Assembly: GCF_034140825.1 (NCBI RefSeq)
Contig: NC_089041.1
Coordinates: forward strand, 26,115,501-26,179,500
Direction: 5' to 3'
Origin: Oryza sativa Japonica Group
Taxonomy: Eukaryota; Streptophyta; Magnoliopsida; Poales; Poaceae
Length of the DNA stretch: 64,000 nucleotides
Shown: positions 20,804-31,649 of the stretch, one piece after another
How the letters are laid out: each line of letters begins with the position of its first letter
Numbering within the stretch: position 1 is the first letter of the stretch
Notes under the pieces: generated by a model
The model's input: only the letters and a program-made list of their open reading frames with translations
What the model was told of the DNA's origin: nothing
Database searches by the model: none
Made by a program: the position numbers and the translations under genes

Positions 20804-21297
20804 TTTTTTAGATAATGGAAGCTTTTATTGAACTCAGTCAATTACATCAAGGTGATCCAATTATCCTGAGAACACTTCCGGCCTATGCATAACTAAGATG
20901 CACACAGCCGAACAAACAAAACCACACTCGAAAGGAAAAAAGAATGACATGGAGTATTGAGAACCATCAATCTAACGAAGGACCACCAATTCTAAGACTA
21001 GATTGTCACCTATATCTCTGGGTAAAAAACTCCTTGACCACCTTCTCCAAATGTTGACATGCCGCAACTACCATATCCCGTGAACCAGGCTTCTGTAGGA
21101 TAGCCCATGTACAAAGCCAATGGATAAGAGAATATATAACCTGCAAAGGTGAAGATATGATTTTTTTTTATCAAAAACCACATTATTCCTGCATAGCCAA
21201 AGCGACCAACAAGTAGCAACTGCTCCTAACAGAACATGTAATTTCAAATTATGATGAATTCCATCAAACCAGCTCCCAAACATATGCGCTACACAAT
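20804..21297 (-). mobile_element. 5'-truncated LINE, minus strand
   Basis: A T-run at 20804-20809 is the complement of the poly(A) tail. The minus frame near 21200-21260 reads GAVATCWSLWLCRNNVVFDKK, the WLCRN/VVF motif of the LINE ORF2 C-terminus, with frame breaks after it. A perfect 16-bp target duplication GTGAGGTCATACCACT lies at 20788-20803 and 21298-21313. Confidence 0.88.
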
Positions 21298-21540
21298 GTG
21301 AGGTCATACCACTTGACATAGATGTTCTGATGCATGCCCTCAAAATGAGGCAATTACAGATGTAACTGGTCCAGGATTATTTATATTAATTGTAATCAAT
21401 CGAGTTGTAACCTCATTTATTATTCATATAGCAAGGTATATAAATTGAGCAAGTTTCGAGTTTCTAGTAAAAACAAATAATATCCTAGACTAGAATATGA
21501 TGATCATATATCAAGGTTATAACATATCAACTCCATAATA

Positions 21541-21777
21541 CTCCCTCCGTCCCAAAATAAGTGCAGTTTTACACTATTCACGTTCAACGTTTGACCGTTC
21601 GTCTTATTTGAATTTTTTTATGATTAGTATTTTTATTGCTATTAGATGATAAAACATGAATAATACTTTATGTGTGACTAAATATTTGTAAATTTTTCAT
21701 AAATTTTTCAAATAAGATGGACGGTCAAACGTTGGATACGGATATCCACGGCTGCACTTATTTTGGAACGGAGGTAG
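21541..21777. mobile_element. Stowaway MITE
   Basis: Terminal inverted repeats CTCCCTCCGTCCCAAAATAA (left) and the complement of CTACCTCCGTTCCAAAATAA (right) are flanked by TA on both sides (21539-21540, 21778-21779). This is the Stowaway (Tc1/mariner) signature. The inner arms are also complementary (CAACGTTTGACCGT / ACGGTCAAACGTTG). Confidence 0.93.
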
Positions 21778-22919
21778 TATATCTTACAATCTTTGTCTAC
21801 CCCAATGCTGTGCATTGGGCGAGTCAATCTTGTCTAGGACTAGGTATATAGTGTTCCATGTAAGATATATGGCGCCTAGTAATAGACCACAGAATGAGTG
21901 TGTCTTGTGGTGAGAAAGACGGTGGCTGGCACAGAGATATCCAATCTCCCAAACAACTCTCAATACCAAATCTGCATCCGGATTCCCCCGTCGAGGCATA
22001 TCCTTTATGAAAGTATGTACCTGGAAACACGCAGATCTTAGGGGAAACAACACAACACTCAAAGTTAATTTCATAATTGAAAAGATCAGCACTGAAAAAT
22101 TCCATCCAAAATACATCAAGGGCAGGCCAAGACGAAGCAATCAAGCAACTCAGAAAGTTTGTAAGTTAATTTGCAACGGTGATCAGGATGTACAAAGAAA
22201 TTAAACTTTTCCCAAAAAATATTAAAATAAAACTAGTACCGGCAAATAATTAGCTAGCCCATGATTTAGAGAAAGGACCAACGAAATGTAACAAACTTGA
22301 CATATATCTAGACAAAATTAACTAAAGAAGGTCCTAAAGCTACAACGAAACTAACTAGGGGATACTTGATCAAGGAAATAACTCGACTAGGGAGGAAGAT
22401 GCCTCCCAGCTCTTAAAAAGAAATTAAAAAAAACTTGACTACGGAGGAAGACAAATTTCGAATTTTAACTCACATGTTTGTGAAAATATATATAATAGAT
22501 TGATCTATCTTGACAAATTTTTTGATAAATTTTTTAGTGTCATGCATAAAACGGTATATTTACGTCTATGCATGCTGCGTGCGATGCGTTGCACTTGCAC
22601 GTTGCACGTTGTAACCCCACCCAAGCCGTCGATCAGGCCTCCGGCCCATCCGCCCGCCCGTGGCAGCGTTGGGGAGAGTCGACCGACCGACGCGCCCGCC
22701 GATCGATCGAAACCATATCAATTCGTTCGCCCGGCGGGTAAAATGCGGTACATATGTTCCTGTTGCGTGCCACGCTGGGAGTTTCGATATATCGATCCTG
22801 CGCAATCACATGCTACAGTACATAATCACGTTAGCGTCGTACCTATTCCCGGAAACTCTAATGGCGAGCGATCGCCCCCTAGTTTCCTTTTTTAGCACCA
22901 CATTACTTTCCTATTTTAG

Positions 22920-23272
22920 TAAATTTATACGTCTAAAGTTTATACACCTCAAGTTACACATCTAAAGTTTAGAGACCAAAAATTTATATATCCGATTAAA
23001 ATTTGAATTTGAATTCAAATATTTTTTTATATATAGTATTTCTATACATCTAAAGTTTATAAGTCAAAAGTTTATATACCCCGTTTCAAATTTGAATTTA
23101 AATTATATCTGATTCAAATTTGAATTTGAATTCAAATATTTTCTATATATAGTATTTTCATACATCTAAAGTTTATACACCTAAAGTTTATAGATCCGAA
23201 GTTTATAATTAAAAGTTTACATACCCGATTTAATTTGAATTTGAATTCAAATTTTTTATATACAGTATTTCT
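22920..23272 (+). repeat. A/T-rich tandem repeat, three degenerate copies
   Basis: The unit of about 120-190 bp contains ACATCTAAAGTTTATA words, then ATACCCGATT, then the palindrome TTTGAATTTGAATTCAAA, and ends TATATATAGTATTTCTATAC. It repeats three times with decay. Its role is unknown; it may be part of a non-autonomous transposon. Confidence 0.7.
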
Positions 23273-24216
23273 ATACATATATAAAAAAACGTGTGTGAAG
23301 TGGTATGGACATGATCGTGGGTCACATGGTCTCGATCATGTGCGTGGGGCTTTTTCAGTTTTGCCGTTTCTGATCGCGCATGCGTCCGTCCCGCGATCAC
23401 TCGCGTTTCAGGAGGACCCACCGCTTCCTGCCACCGAGTCGGCCGTCGTCGTATTCTTCGGTGTATCTTTTTTTTTTTCACGGTATATATGCATGTCACT
23501 TGTATTGTAAAGGGAGGGGAGGCAATCATTCTAGCAACACAAATACAAAACATCTCTAGTTTTAGTCTTTGCCGATAGACACCGTAACTTCTTTAATTTG
23601 CTCGTAGAAATCTTAAAAGCATGATAATTTGCTGAAATATAGTGTATATATCACCAGTCAGCTGCGTAAACTTTAGGAGTTATAGAAAGGGATTGATCGC
23701 CAAAATAAATAGCATTGGGGAGAGATGATTGCCCTGCGTCGTAGCTCACTGCTATAGTACCCTGATTTACTCACACGCAGACTACTTAACTATCGTATCA
23801 TGTGGGCCCCACATGTCAGCAGCAAACTCTTTCCTTATCTCTCACACAGTCATCCTCCCTTTGCTCTTCACTATCCTCACTAGCCCGGGAGGCATGCTGC
23901 GGGCGGCGTGCACAGGGGTGGTGGCCGATAGTGTCCTAGTGAACTCATTGCAAGATAAAAGGCAAAATCCCTCCTCTCTCCTGTCACAGTGGAGGACGAC
24001 AGTAAGAACGGTGAGGCTAAGCTTAGACGGAGAAAGCTTGGGGACGTGCGGAGCTCGAGCTTGATGAGGTACTCCAAGCCTGGGGAAGGTTCCAACAAGG
24101 CTTGGGGCAGCTTGGGAGCTCAAGCTCGAGCACCCCTACGACTACTTGCTCTCCCCCACCGTTGAATCGGCGCCGACAGCGAACCCACGAATCCTTCGTC
24201 CCAAGATCTCAATTTA

Positions 24217-24453
24217 GGCTGTGTTTGTTTGGAGTTGTTCTCAACTCTCCCATCTCGTTTTCTGCGCGCACGCTTTTCAAACTACTAAACGGTGTGTTTT
24301 TTGCAAAAGTCTATATACGAAAGTTGCTTAAAAAATCATATTGATCCATTTTTGAAAAAAAATAGCTAATACTTAATAAATCACGCGCTAATAGATCACT
24401 TGGTTTTTCGTGCTCAGGAGATGGGTTCCCAACCCCCTCCAACGAATACAGCC
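24217..24453. mobile_element. Tourist-type MITE
   Basis: Inverted ends GGCTGTGTTTGTT and AACGAATACAGCC (imperfect) are flanked by the 3-bp repeat TTA at 24214-24216 and 24454-24456. That TSD fits PIF/Harbinger-type Tourist elements. The body resembles the element at 24919-25158. Confidence 0.82.
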
Positions 24454-24536
24454 TTATTTTCTTCGCACACACTCTACATCTAACTTAAAAGTTCATAAGT
24501 TGTTTTACAAACAAGCATAGTTGGTCTCCCTTTCTA

Positions 24537-24665
24537 GGTTGTGTTTAGTTCCACGCCAAATTGGAACGATGTGACGGAAAAGTTAGAAATTTTTGTGGGT
24601 AGGAAAGTTCAATGTGACGAAAAAGTTATAAGTTTGAAGAAAAAAGTTGGAATCTAAACATGGCC
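24537..24665. mobile_element. Short MITE of the 'tgtttagttcc' family
   Basis: 129 bp, ends GGTTGTGTTTAGTTCC and GGAATCTAAACATGGCC, flanked by CTA at 24534-24536 and 24666-24668. The paralogous unit reads CTTTCTACTAGAGAGATCA across the empty site near 18010. Related copies in this window are at 35221, 37324, 55726 and 61642, most also with 3-bp duplications. Confidence 0.85.
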
Positions 24666-24668
24666 CTA

Positions 24669-24918
24669 TTAGAGAGATCAAAGATGAGCGTTGTGGGGTC
24701 ACTGGTTATAGACTCAGTAAATTTTGCTGAATGAGATACAATATAATAGTACTTCAGTAAGTTCGCCGAACGTGCGATACTCTATATATGTTGCAGTTTG
24801 TAGGTCAGGCGTGACGTAGTATTTGCTAAAATATCCTTAATTAGGCATATTTCTTGGTTGTTGTAGGTGAATTTTCAGTGTTAGTTTTACCCATCCACCT
24901 GTTCTTAGGAGGCAATCA
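24669..24918 (+). other. OSK flank between MITEs
   Basis: There is no gene. It is unit flank (GAGATCAAAGATGAGCGTTG, GCAGTTTGTAGGTCAGGCGT) with the same order as the OSK-3 spacer. Confidence 0.6.
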
Positions 24919-25158
24919 GGCTGTGTTCTTTATCACCTGCTCCCAATTTATATCCCTTATTTTCTGCACACACGCTTCCCAATCGGTTAAATGGTACACT
25001 TTTTTAAAGGAAACTATATGAAAATTACTTAAAAATATTCATACTATTTTATTTTTTAAGTTTGTTTTAGCTAATGTTTAATTAATTATGTGTTAATGTA
25101 TTGCTTCATTTTGCGTGTGGGGATGTGAAGTTTCCAACCTTCACCTCACAACGCAACC
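24919..25158. mobile_element. Tourist-like MITE, diverged
   Basis: It begins GGCTGTGTTCTTT and ends CAACGCAACC. The interior has ATTTTCTGCACACACGCTTCCC, matching the 24217 element. The unit flank is interrupted exactly here compared with the OSK-3 spacer near 18255. Flanking triplets are TCA and TAA, so the target duplication is not clean. Confidence 0.7.
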
Positions 25159-25480
25159 TAAGATGGTGAAATTTCTCATAACTAGCACCAATTACTGTCG
25201 TTCATCGATACTAAACCTGAGGAGATTTAACGTACGAATTCTTTTCCCAGCCGAAAAATAAAGGAATATGGGAGCACGTACAGTACGATAGCATGGTTCT
25301 CAACATGGGCCGAGTCCAATACAAATTCTCTGCCCATGGACCACAACCTTCTGGCCCAACACAGCCTGCAAACACAGAAGGTTCTCGTGCAGCTGGCGAG
25401 CCAGCTAGGCTTGGAGAGGAGGAAACGTAGCGGCCGCGAAAGCGAAAGCGAGCACGCCTCCGTCTCCGCCTCCTCCGGGC
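25159..25480 (+). other. OSK-5 promoter region
   Basis: There is no gene. It has ATGGGCCGAGTCC near 25304, GGCCCAACACAGCCTGC near 25353, GCTGGCGAGCCAGCTAGGC and GCGAAAGCGAGCACGCCTCC, in the same order as OSK-4. Confidence 0.6.
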
Positions 25481-25488
25481 TATAAAAA
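25481..25488 (+). promoter_or_regulatory. TATA box of OSK-5
   Basis: TATAAAAA followed by GGCGCCCCCCC, the same variant as OSK-4. This pairs OSK-4 and OSK-5 as closest relatives. Confidence 0.65.
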
Positions 25489-25693
25489 GGCGCCCCCCCA
25501 TTTGGCTCGGACCACTCACCTATCAATCCGTCTCGTCTCGTCTCGTCTCGTGCCAGTGCCACTGCTTCACCGCGAGCGAAAGGAGAGTTGGGGTTTTGCG
25601 AGCGAGAGCGAGTGATGGCGAAGGGGAGCGGAGAGGCGGCGGCGGCCGCGGCGGCGGCGGAGGGGAAGGGGGGAGGAGCCGGTTGCGGCGGCG

Positions 25694-26239
25694 GTGGTGG
25701 AGATGGAGGGAGAGGACGCGGTGGTGCCGGAGGCGGTGGCGGCGGATGCGGAGAAGGCGGAGGAGAAGGAGAGCGGCAGCAGGATGATCACCCTGAAGAG
25801 CAACGAGGGCAAGGCGTTCGTTGTGACGGAGGTGTCGGCGAGGCAGTCCACGACCATCGGGCACATGATCGACGACGACTGCACCAGGGAAGCCGTCCCG
25901 CTCCCCAACGTCGACTCTAAGACCCTCGAGAAGGTGATCGAGTACTTCGACGAGCACGCCAACAACAAGGCCGACACCGACGACGAGAAAGCGGCGCTCG
26001 ACAAGTTTGACAAGGACTTCATCGGCGAGCTGGACGGTGACAAGGCCTTCCTCTTCCACGTCACCATGGCCGCCAACTACCTCCACGCCCAAGGACTCCT
26101 CGACCTCACCACCCAGTGCATCGCCGACACCATCAAGGGCAAGACCCCCGAGGAGATCCGCACGGCCTTCAACATCGCGTACGACCTCACCGAGGAGGAC
26201 CAGGAGGAGATCAAGGAGGAGGATGCCTGGGCCTTCTGA
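25694..26239 (+). CDS. SKP1-like protein OSK-5
   Basis: The product has 181 residues and is well conserved: MITLKSNEGKAFVVTEVSAR, VPLPNVDSKTLEKVIEYFDEH, DFIGELDGDKAF, MAANYLHAQGLLDL, CIADTIKGKTPEEIR, ending EEDAWAF. The end is close to the SKP1 norm, so both cullin- and F-box-binding parts look intact. The start is uncertain. The ATG that aligns with the starts of the other units is at 25615 (GTGATGGCGAAGGGG), but its frame differs from the SKP1 frame and runs to a stop near 25920 as a Gly-rich product. The SKP1 frame has its own ATG at 25694. Either ribosomes scan past 25615, or an indel has moved the frame. It is the most OSK-4-like member. Confidence 0.88.
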   Translation: MVEMEGEDAVVPEAVAADAEKAEEKESGSRMITLKSNEGKAFVVTEVSARQSTTIGHMIDDDCTREAVPLPNVDSKTLEKVIEYFDEHANNKADTDDEKAALDKFDKDFIGELDGDKAFLFHVTMAANYLHAQGLLDLTTQCIADTIKGKTPEEIRTAFNIAYDLTEEDQEEIKEEDAWAF

Positions 26240-28040
26240 GGAGCACGCACCTGCCGCGTAATTGTTCTCGTAGTTGTGTGTTGTGTCTCTGGTGGATTCA
26301 GATCTGATCAGCTTACCTTTGAGTTCGTGCATCCTGTCCAAGTAGAAGTGTAGAACTGAGTCGGCTGTGTCGTTGAATGCTTTGCAACTGCTGGATCGCT
26401 TGCATGAAGTGAAATATTTTGCTCCAAATACTTTTGCTGTGTCTGCTTTGGTTTCATGCGGTTATTCTTCTGATGAGATGTCTGCTCTGCTCTGCCTCTA
26501 AAAACTACTCTGTCTACTCGTTGGCGTGTGGTTCATTGGTGGGATTCGGTTTCAGTTTTGCAACATTTCGGAGCTCGATCGATCGGGGATGTGTTCCTGT
26601 TCATGAGTTTGTATCGGGTGCAAGTTTGGGGGTCGCTTTTTTGCTTGGATTCTTGTGTGAGTTGAATAGAGAAGGGGGAAAATGTCACGCCATCTGTTTC
26701 ACTCTGTTCTTCCTTTCTACCGATCTCTGTTCGTAACAAAAAATCGCTGCAACTTTATCTGAATGCTCAATTTCGTTTCAGATATTCATGGACTGACCAG
26801 TTAGTAGTGACCCCGTATGCTGTTCTGTTGTTTGGTTGATTATTTGCGCAACTCCATGCATGTGCCTGAATTCTTATGGATCTGAAGCATTTCATTTCAT
26901 ATATGCATGTGGACTGACCCTCCAGAATGTTCTGCGTTGTGTGTTCTTCAGAATCTGAAGCATTTCGCTTCACAGATATATGAACTGATGTCCCAGTGTG
27001 TTCTGACTTCTGAGTTGTTTGGTTAAATTAAACCTAATTCCGTGAGTTGTTTGGTTCAATTAAAACCCAATTCCATGAACATGTTCTGCTTTCTTACAGA
27101 TCATTCAGTTGATATCCCGCTGTGTTTGCTTTATAAAATTTCTGTACGTGTCTGAATTCCTCAGTGCTGATCCAAATGAGTTCGTGTTGCTTTGAGAAAT
27201 TATGGGCTGTTCGTTGCACCTGTTGCTTTCTCCTGCTCTGTGTTTCTGAGTTCCATGTTAAATTCCTGCACAATCGTAAATCTGTTTGAATTGGCATTAT
27301 TTCTGAACTTGGGATCAGAGGATTTGCACAATTTCAATTTCAGTTGAAACACGTGATTCTTACTATCTGAGACTAATAGGGGGCAAGCTTCTGATAATTA
27401 GACAGTGATTTCTGCTATGAATTGAATAGAGAAGAGAAATCCTCGTTTCAACTTTATCTCACCGCTGCATTTTGTCTCAGAGATGCATGGACTGAACCAT
27501 TAGAACTGATGCCTTAGTATTCAGTTTGCTGTTTGCTGATAAAACTCCCTGCAAAATTTGTCTGAATTGAATTCTTGTGTATATGAAGCATTTCGTTTGA
27601 GACTGATACACAGTATGTTGCATTCTTCAGCATCTGAAGCATTTCGTTTCAGACTTCAGAGATGTATGGACTTACTACTTAAGTGTGTCGTGAGTTGTTT
27701 GGTTAAATTAAGACAATTCAGAGATGTATGAACTTACTACTTTCTTCCGCATCATGTAGCCATCTGCCCATCTAGCTACTTGAGCAGTATTCCACGTACT
27801 AGTTGTTTTGCTCAACTAGTGCACATTTTTGTAAATGCTAGTGTTGTGTTTACGGGCTCCTTTGGAATGCACGCGTTCTGTATGGTTTTCGTATGAATTA
27901 CTACAGTTACCATGAAAATCTTGTAAGATTTATTCATTTCAAAAGGGGAATAACTATTAAAAACTCTTTTGTGCAACTATCAACAAAATGATTAAGTTCA
28001 GATGCCAATAGAAAACGATAATATTCCAGGAAAGAAAGTA
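26240..28040 (+). repeat. OSK-5 3' flank
   Basis: There is no gene. The conserved 3' UTR (GGATCGCTTGCATGAAGTGA near 26395) is followed by the repeat-rich flank. Copies of CTGAAGCATTTCATTTCAT / CTGAAGCATTTCGCTTCAC / CTGAAGCATTTCGTTTCAG lie near 26882, 26955 and 27640. Distal words GCATCATGTAGCCATCTGCC and AACTATCAACAAAATGATTA come next. Confidence 0.65.
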
Positions 28041-28243
28041 ATTAAGTTCTGTTATTTTTAGAGAAGTTGGCTAAGACCCCCGCTGCAAGGCGGTCCTGTG
28101 TTGTCGTTTTGTTCTCCTTCTCTCTGTTCTCCCCTGTTCTCTCCCTCGACAGTTTAATGCCGATCTTGTAAAATTGTAACATCTTTCTTTCAGTCTTAAT
28201 AAATTTAGGTCGGCCGCCTCCTTGGCCGTCCCGGCAAAAAAAA
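28041..28243 (+). mobile_element. LINE 3' UTR fragment
   Basis: It interrupts the flank between GTTCAGTT- and GTTTCTTCGCAC-type text. It ends with AATAAATTTAGGTCGGCCGCC, CTTGGCCGTCCCGGC and an A-run at 28236-28243, the same style of tail as the LINE at 10971 (GGCCGACCTGGC plus A-run). The left boundary is approximate and no clear target duplication was found. Confidence 0.68.
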
Positions 28244-28982
28244 GTTTCTTCGCACACACTTTATACAGATAACTGAAAAGTTCATTTGTTTTACAGAAAG
28301 AATAGTTGGTAACTTGGTATCTCCCTTTCTAGAGATCAAAGACGAGTGATATGGGGGTCACTGGTCACAGTAATTGGCTCTTGTCCAGTTGTTGTTGATG
28401 GAGCCAAACAACATGTGTGAAATAATAGTAATACTCCAGTAAATTTGCAGGTCAAGTAACAGGAAAAATGGCGTGACATATTTCCTTTGTTACTGTAGTG
28501 ATGTTTCAGTGTTAGCTTTATCCATCAACGTAATATTAAAAGGAAATTAATACGATAAATAATTCTCATAACTATGAACCACTTGGTTGTTATTACTAGC
28601 ATCAATTACTACAGTTCATCAATATGCCCGGAGTTCTTTCTCTTCGATTTAAATCTTAAATAATGGCGATATATCACCAACGATCACCGAAGAGAAAAAA
28701 TACATAATATGCAGTAGGAATTTTCATCATGAGAAAAATACAAAACATATCAACCTGAGGAGATTCAACAACCATACAGATACTCTTCCCAAGGGTGGGA
28801 AAAAAGAAAAGAAAATGGGAGCATATGTACTGTACGGTAACATGGTCCTCATAAATGGGCCGAATCCAGTACAAATTTCTCGGCCTATAGACCATAACCG
28901 GCCCATCATTATGCTCAGCCAGCTCGGCTTGCAGGAGAGTAAACGTAGCGGACACGAAAGCGAGGCACCGAGCAACGCCTCC
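28244..28982 (+). other. OSK-5 distal flank and OSK-6 upstream promoter part
   Basis: There is no gene. Common flank words (GAGATCAAAGACGAGTGATA, TTTGCAGGTCAAGTAACAGG) are followed by ATGGGCCGAATCC near 28855 and CACGAAAGCGAGG near 28951. Confidence 0.55.
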
Positions 28983-29171
28983 GCTACAAGAAATTTCATT
29001 TCGGACCCGATACAGTATTGTTTCGGTCGAAATTTTTATTTTTATTTTCTATTGTTTTTATAAATTTGGTAATATTTTGATTAAATTTGATCAACATTTG
29101 TTTAAAATTTTGGAAATTTCGGACTTTCAAATTCCGTGACCTCCTGAATCGGTGAAACTGAAAAATTAAAC
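28983..29171. repeat. A/T-rich insertion in the OSK-6 promoter
   Basis: In OSK-1 the promoter reads CGCCTCCTGACCCGAACCC. In OSK-6 about 180 bp of A/T-rich DNA stands between CGCCTCC and GACCCGAACCC. It has partly inverted words (GAAATTTCATTTCGGAC and GGAAATTTCGGACTTTC). It is probably a transposon relic, but no target duplication is evident. Confidence 0.6.
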
Positions 29172-29197
29172 CCCGACCCGAACCCGTAATCCGGCGG

Positions 29198-29207
29198 CTA
29201 TATATTG
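29198..29207 (+). promoter_or_regulatory. TATA box of OSK-6
   Basis: CTATATATTG in the CCGGCGGCTATATAT context shared with OSK-1 and OSK-3, followed by CCCGATCAATCC near 29230. Confidence 0.63.
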
Positions 29208-29325
29208 GCGCCCCCCATCGGCCTCCGACCCGATCAATCCGGCTCGTCCCACCTCACCCACGGCGAGCGCTAGGTAGTCAGTGAGAGAAGAGAGCCAAGT
29301 TGATCAGTGAGCGCGAGAGCGAGCG

Positions 29326-29853
29326 ATGGCGGCCGCGGCGGCGGCCGCGGCGGAGGAGGAGGAGGAGAAGGAGAGCGGCAGCAGCAGGATGATCACCCTG
29401 AAGAGCAACGACGAGAAGCTGGTCGAGGTGACGGAGGCGTCGGCGAGGCAATCCAGGGCCATCGCGAACTTGATCGACGACGGCTGCGCCGATGTCATCC
29501 CGCTCCCCAACGTCGACTCCAAGACCCTCGCGAAGGTGATCCCGTACTGCGACGAGCACGGCAGGGCGAACTCCGGCACCGACGAGGAGAGGGCGGCGCT
29601 GGGGAGGTTTGACGCGGACTTCGTCGGCGAGCTGGACAAGGACAAGGCGTCCCTCATCGACGTCATCATGGCCGCCAACTACCTCAACATCCAGGGGCTC
29701 CTCGACATCACCTGCCAGCGCGTCGCCGACACGATCGGGAGCGCCACCGCCGAGAAGATCCGCGAGGCGTTCGACATCGAGGACGACCTCACCGAGGCGG
29801 AGAAGAAGGAGATCCGCGAGGAGAACGCCTGGGCCTTCGACGGCATCCCGTAA
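29326..29853 (+). CDS. SKP1-like protein OSK-6
   Basis: The product has 175 residues with a short Ala/Glu head. The ATG sits in GAGCGAGCGATGGCGG, as in the paralogues. SKP1 parts are complete in order: MITLKSNDEKLVEVTEASAR, VIPLPNVDSKTLAKVIPYCDEH, DFVGELDKDKASL, MAANYLNIQGLLDITC, RVADTIGSATAEKIREAFD, and an end of EENAWAFDGIP. A proline replaces the usual Glu in VI(E/P)YC. The C-terminus extends four residues beyond WAF. It is the last coding member of the array. It is expected to bind cullin-1 and F-box proteins by family, though no test of this is possible from sequence. Confidence 0.93.
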   Translation: MAAAAAAAAEEEEEKESGSSRMITLKSNDEKLVEVTEASARQSRAIANLIDDGCADVIPLPNVDSKTLAKVIPYCDEHGRANSGTDEERAALGRFDADFVGELDKDKASLIDVIMAANYLNIQGLLDITCQRVADTIGSATAEKIREAFDIEDDLTEAEKKEIREENAWAFDGIP

Positions 29854-31649
29854 GCCGTACTGTGTCCTCGTCGTCATGATTGCTGATCTCTCGTAGAGGC
29901 CTAGCTGTGTGTGTTGTGTCTCTGGTAGATTCAGATCAAATCAGGGAGTTTCGTGCATTTTGTCCAAGAAGAACAGAGTCGGCTGTGTCGATGCATGCTT
30001 TGAACTGTTGGATCGCTTGCATGAAGTGAATATTTTGCCCCAAAATTGTTTGTTGTGTCTGCTTGGCTTTCATGCAGTTAGTCTTCTTGTTAAATGTTTG
30101 CTCTATCTCTAGCTGTCTACTCGTTGGCATCTGGTTCGATGGTGGGATTCCAATCCAGGAGATTCGGTTGCAGATATGCAACATTTCTCAGTGGTCAGTG
30201 CTCGATCGATCGGGGAATGCGTTTCCTGCTCGTGAGTTTGCATTGGGTGCAAGTTTGGTGTTGCTTGCTTGGATTGTGGTTCGGATTGAATTGAGAATGG
30301 GAAAAAAACATCGTTGCGATTTTATCTGAATGCTGCTTTCGTTTCAAAGATGAATGGACTGATCGGTTCGAACTGATCCATGCATGTGCCTGAATTTTCT
30401 TCTGCATCTGAAGCGTTTCGTTTCAGATATGCATATGGAATCCCTAGTATGTTCTGTGTTGCATTCTTCTGCATCTGAAGCATTTTGTTTCAGAAATGAA
30501 TTTCACCATTTGGATTGATCCCCTAGTATGCATGTTCTGCGTTGCATCTGAAGCATTTGGTTCAGAATGGTTTCAGATATGCATTTGGGTTGATCCCCCC
30601 TATGTTCTGTGTTTCCGGATCCGAAGCATTTTTCGTTTCAGTGATGCATGTACAGATCTAGCAGTATGTTCTTGGTCGTTTGGTTAATTGGCATGGACGC
30701 ATGGTAGGATTCCAGTCCAAGAGATTTGGTTGCAGGTTTTGCAACATTTTAGTGCTCGATGTTTTCCTGTTCATGAATTTGTATCGGGTGCAAATGTGAA
30801 AGTTTGGGGTTGCAATTTGCTTGGATTCTGGTGTGATTTGAATAGAGAAGGGAAAACATTAGTGCAAATTTATTTGAATGCCGCATTCGTTGCAACTTTT
30901 CCTAGTATACTGCCTTTGGTTGATTAATTGCCCAACTCCCTGTATGTGCCTGAATTCTTCTGCATTCGAAGCATTTCGTTTCAGAGATGTATGTCCCAAC
31001 ATGTTCTGAGTTGTTTGGTTAAATTAAACCCAATTCCCTGCATGTGTTCTGCTCATGCTTTCTTCCGGATTACTCAGATGGTATCCTGCTTTGTTGTTTG
31101 ATTTACAAAATTTCTTCTGAACTCTTCTGTTTCTGTAGATGTTCTGAATTCTTCTGTGCTGATTCAAATGAGTTAGCAACTAGCCAATACTTGGCTCCTG
31201 TTGCTTTGAGAAATTATGACTGTTGATTCACCTGTTGCTTTCTTCTGTTTTGTGTTTCTGTTCCCTGTTAATTGCTGCACAATCGTTAACCGGTTTGAAT
31301 TGGCACTAATTCTGAATTTGGGGACAGGGGATCACACGGCTACACAATCGCAAATCTATTTGAATTGGCACTGTTTCTGACATTGGGGACAGCGTATTGC
31401 ACACTTTTAGTCGACATGTACATTTAAAATCTCAGCCTATGGCAAACTTAAGTCACTTGGGTGCCTGGAAGTATTCCCAGGCCTGAAATATCTGTTTGAA
31501 TTTCATAAAGATGAAGGATGTGTTTAGCTTGCAGAACATAAAAGTTTACGATTAGCATCTGCTTCTGTTGTAATTCTAACAAAAAGATCAGATATGCTTT
31601 CCTGCATCATTCAGAAATCAGAATAACAACAGCCTGCATGCTTCATTTT
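29854..31649 (+). repeat. OSK-6 3' flank
   Basis: There is no gene. The first 700 bp is the OSK-1 flank almost word for word (for example GGAGATTCGGTTGCAGATAT, GCATCTGAAGCGTTTCGTTT). More palindromic repeats lie at 30400-30640 and 30960-30990. The part from about 31150 to the LTPG 3' end recurs near 40.15-40.83 kb. Confidence 0.68.

Larger units (their letters stand above)
20601..24456. other. 3.9-kb foreign block within the OSK-4 unit
   Basis: This block interrupts the unit flank. Homology to the other units stops near 20595 and resumes at about 24457 (TTTTCTTCGCACACACTCTA). The resumed part starts upstream of where the left part ended, so about 40 bp of flank is present on both sides. The block holds a LINE fragment, a Stowaway MITE, an A/T-rich triple repeat, a GC-rich island at 22.57-22.75 kb and a Tourist MITE at its right edge. 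No gene was recognised. The minus frames at 21784-22144 have no family I can name. The origin could be an unequal exchange between units with later insertions. Confidence 0.5.

Noticed and set aside
21784-22144. 118- and 106-codon minus frames in the foreign block
   Set aside because: Two overlapping frames with no family I can name. They may be decayed mobile-element coding sequence but lack a diagnostic motif.
22566-22895. GC-rich island in an A/T-rich block as a possible gene
   Set aside because: The short frames have no domain, splice pattern or clear promoter.
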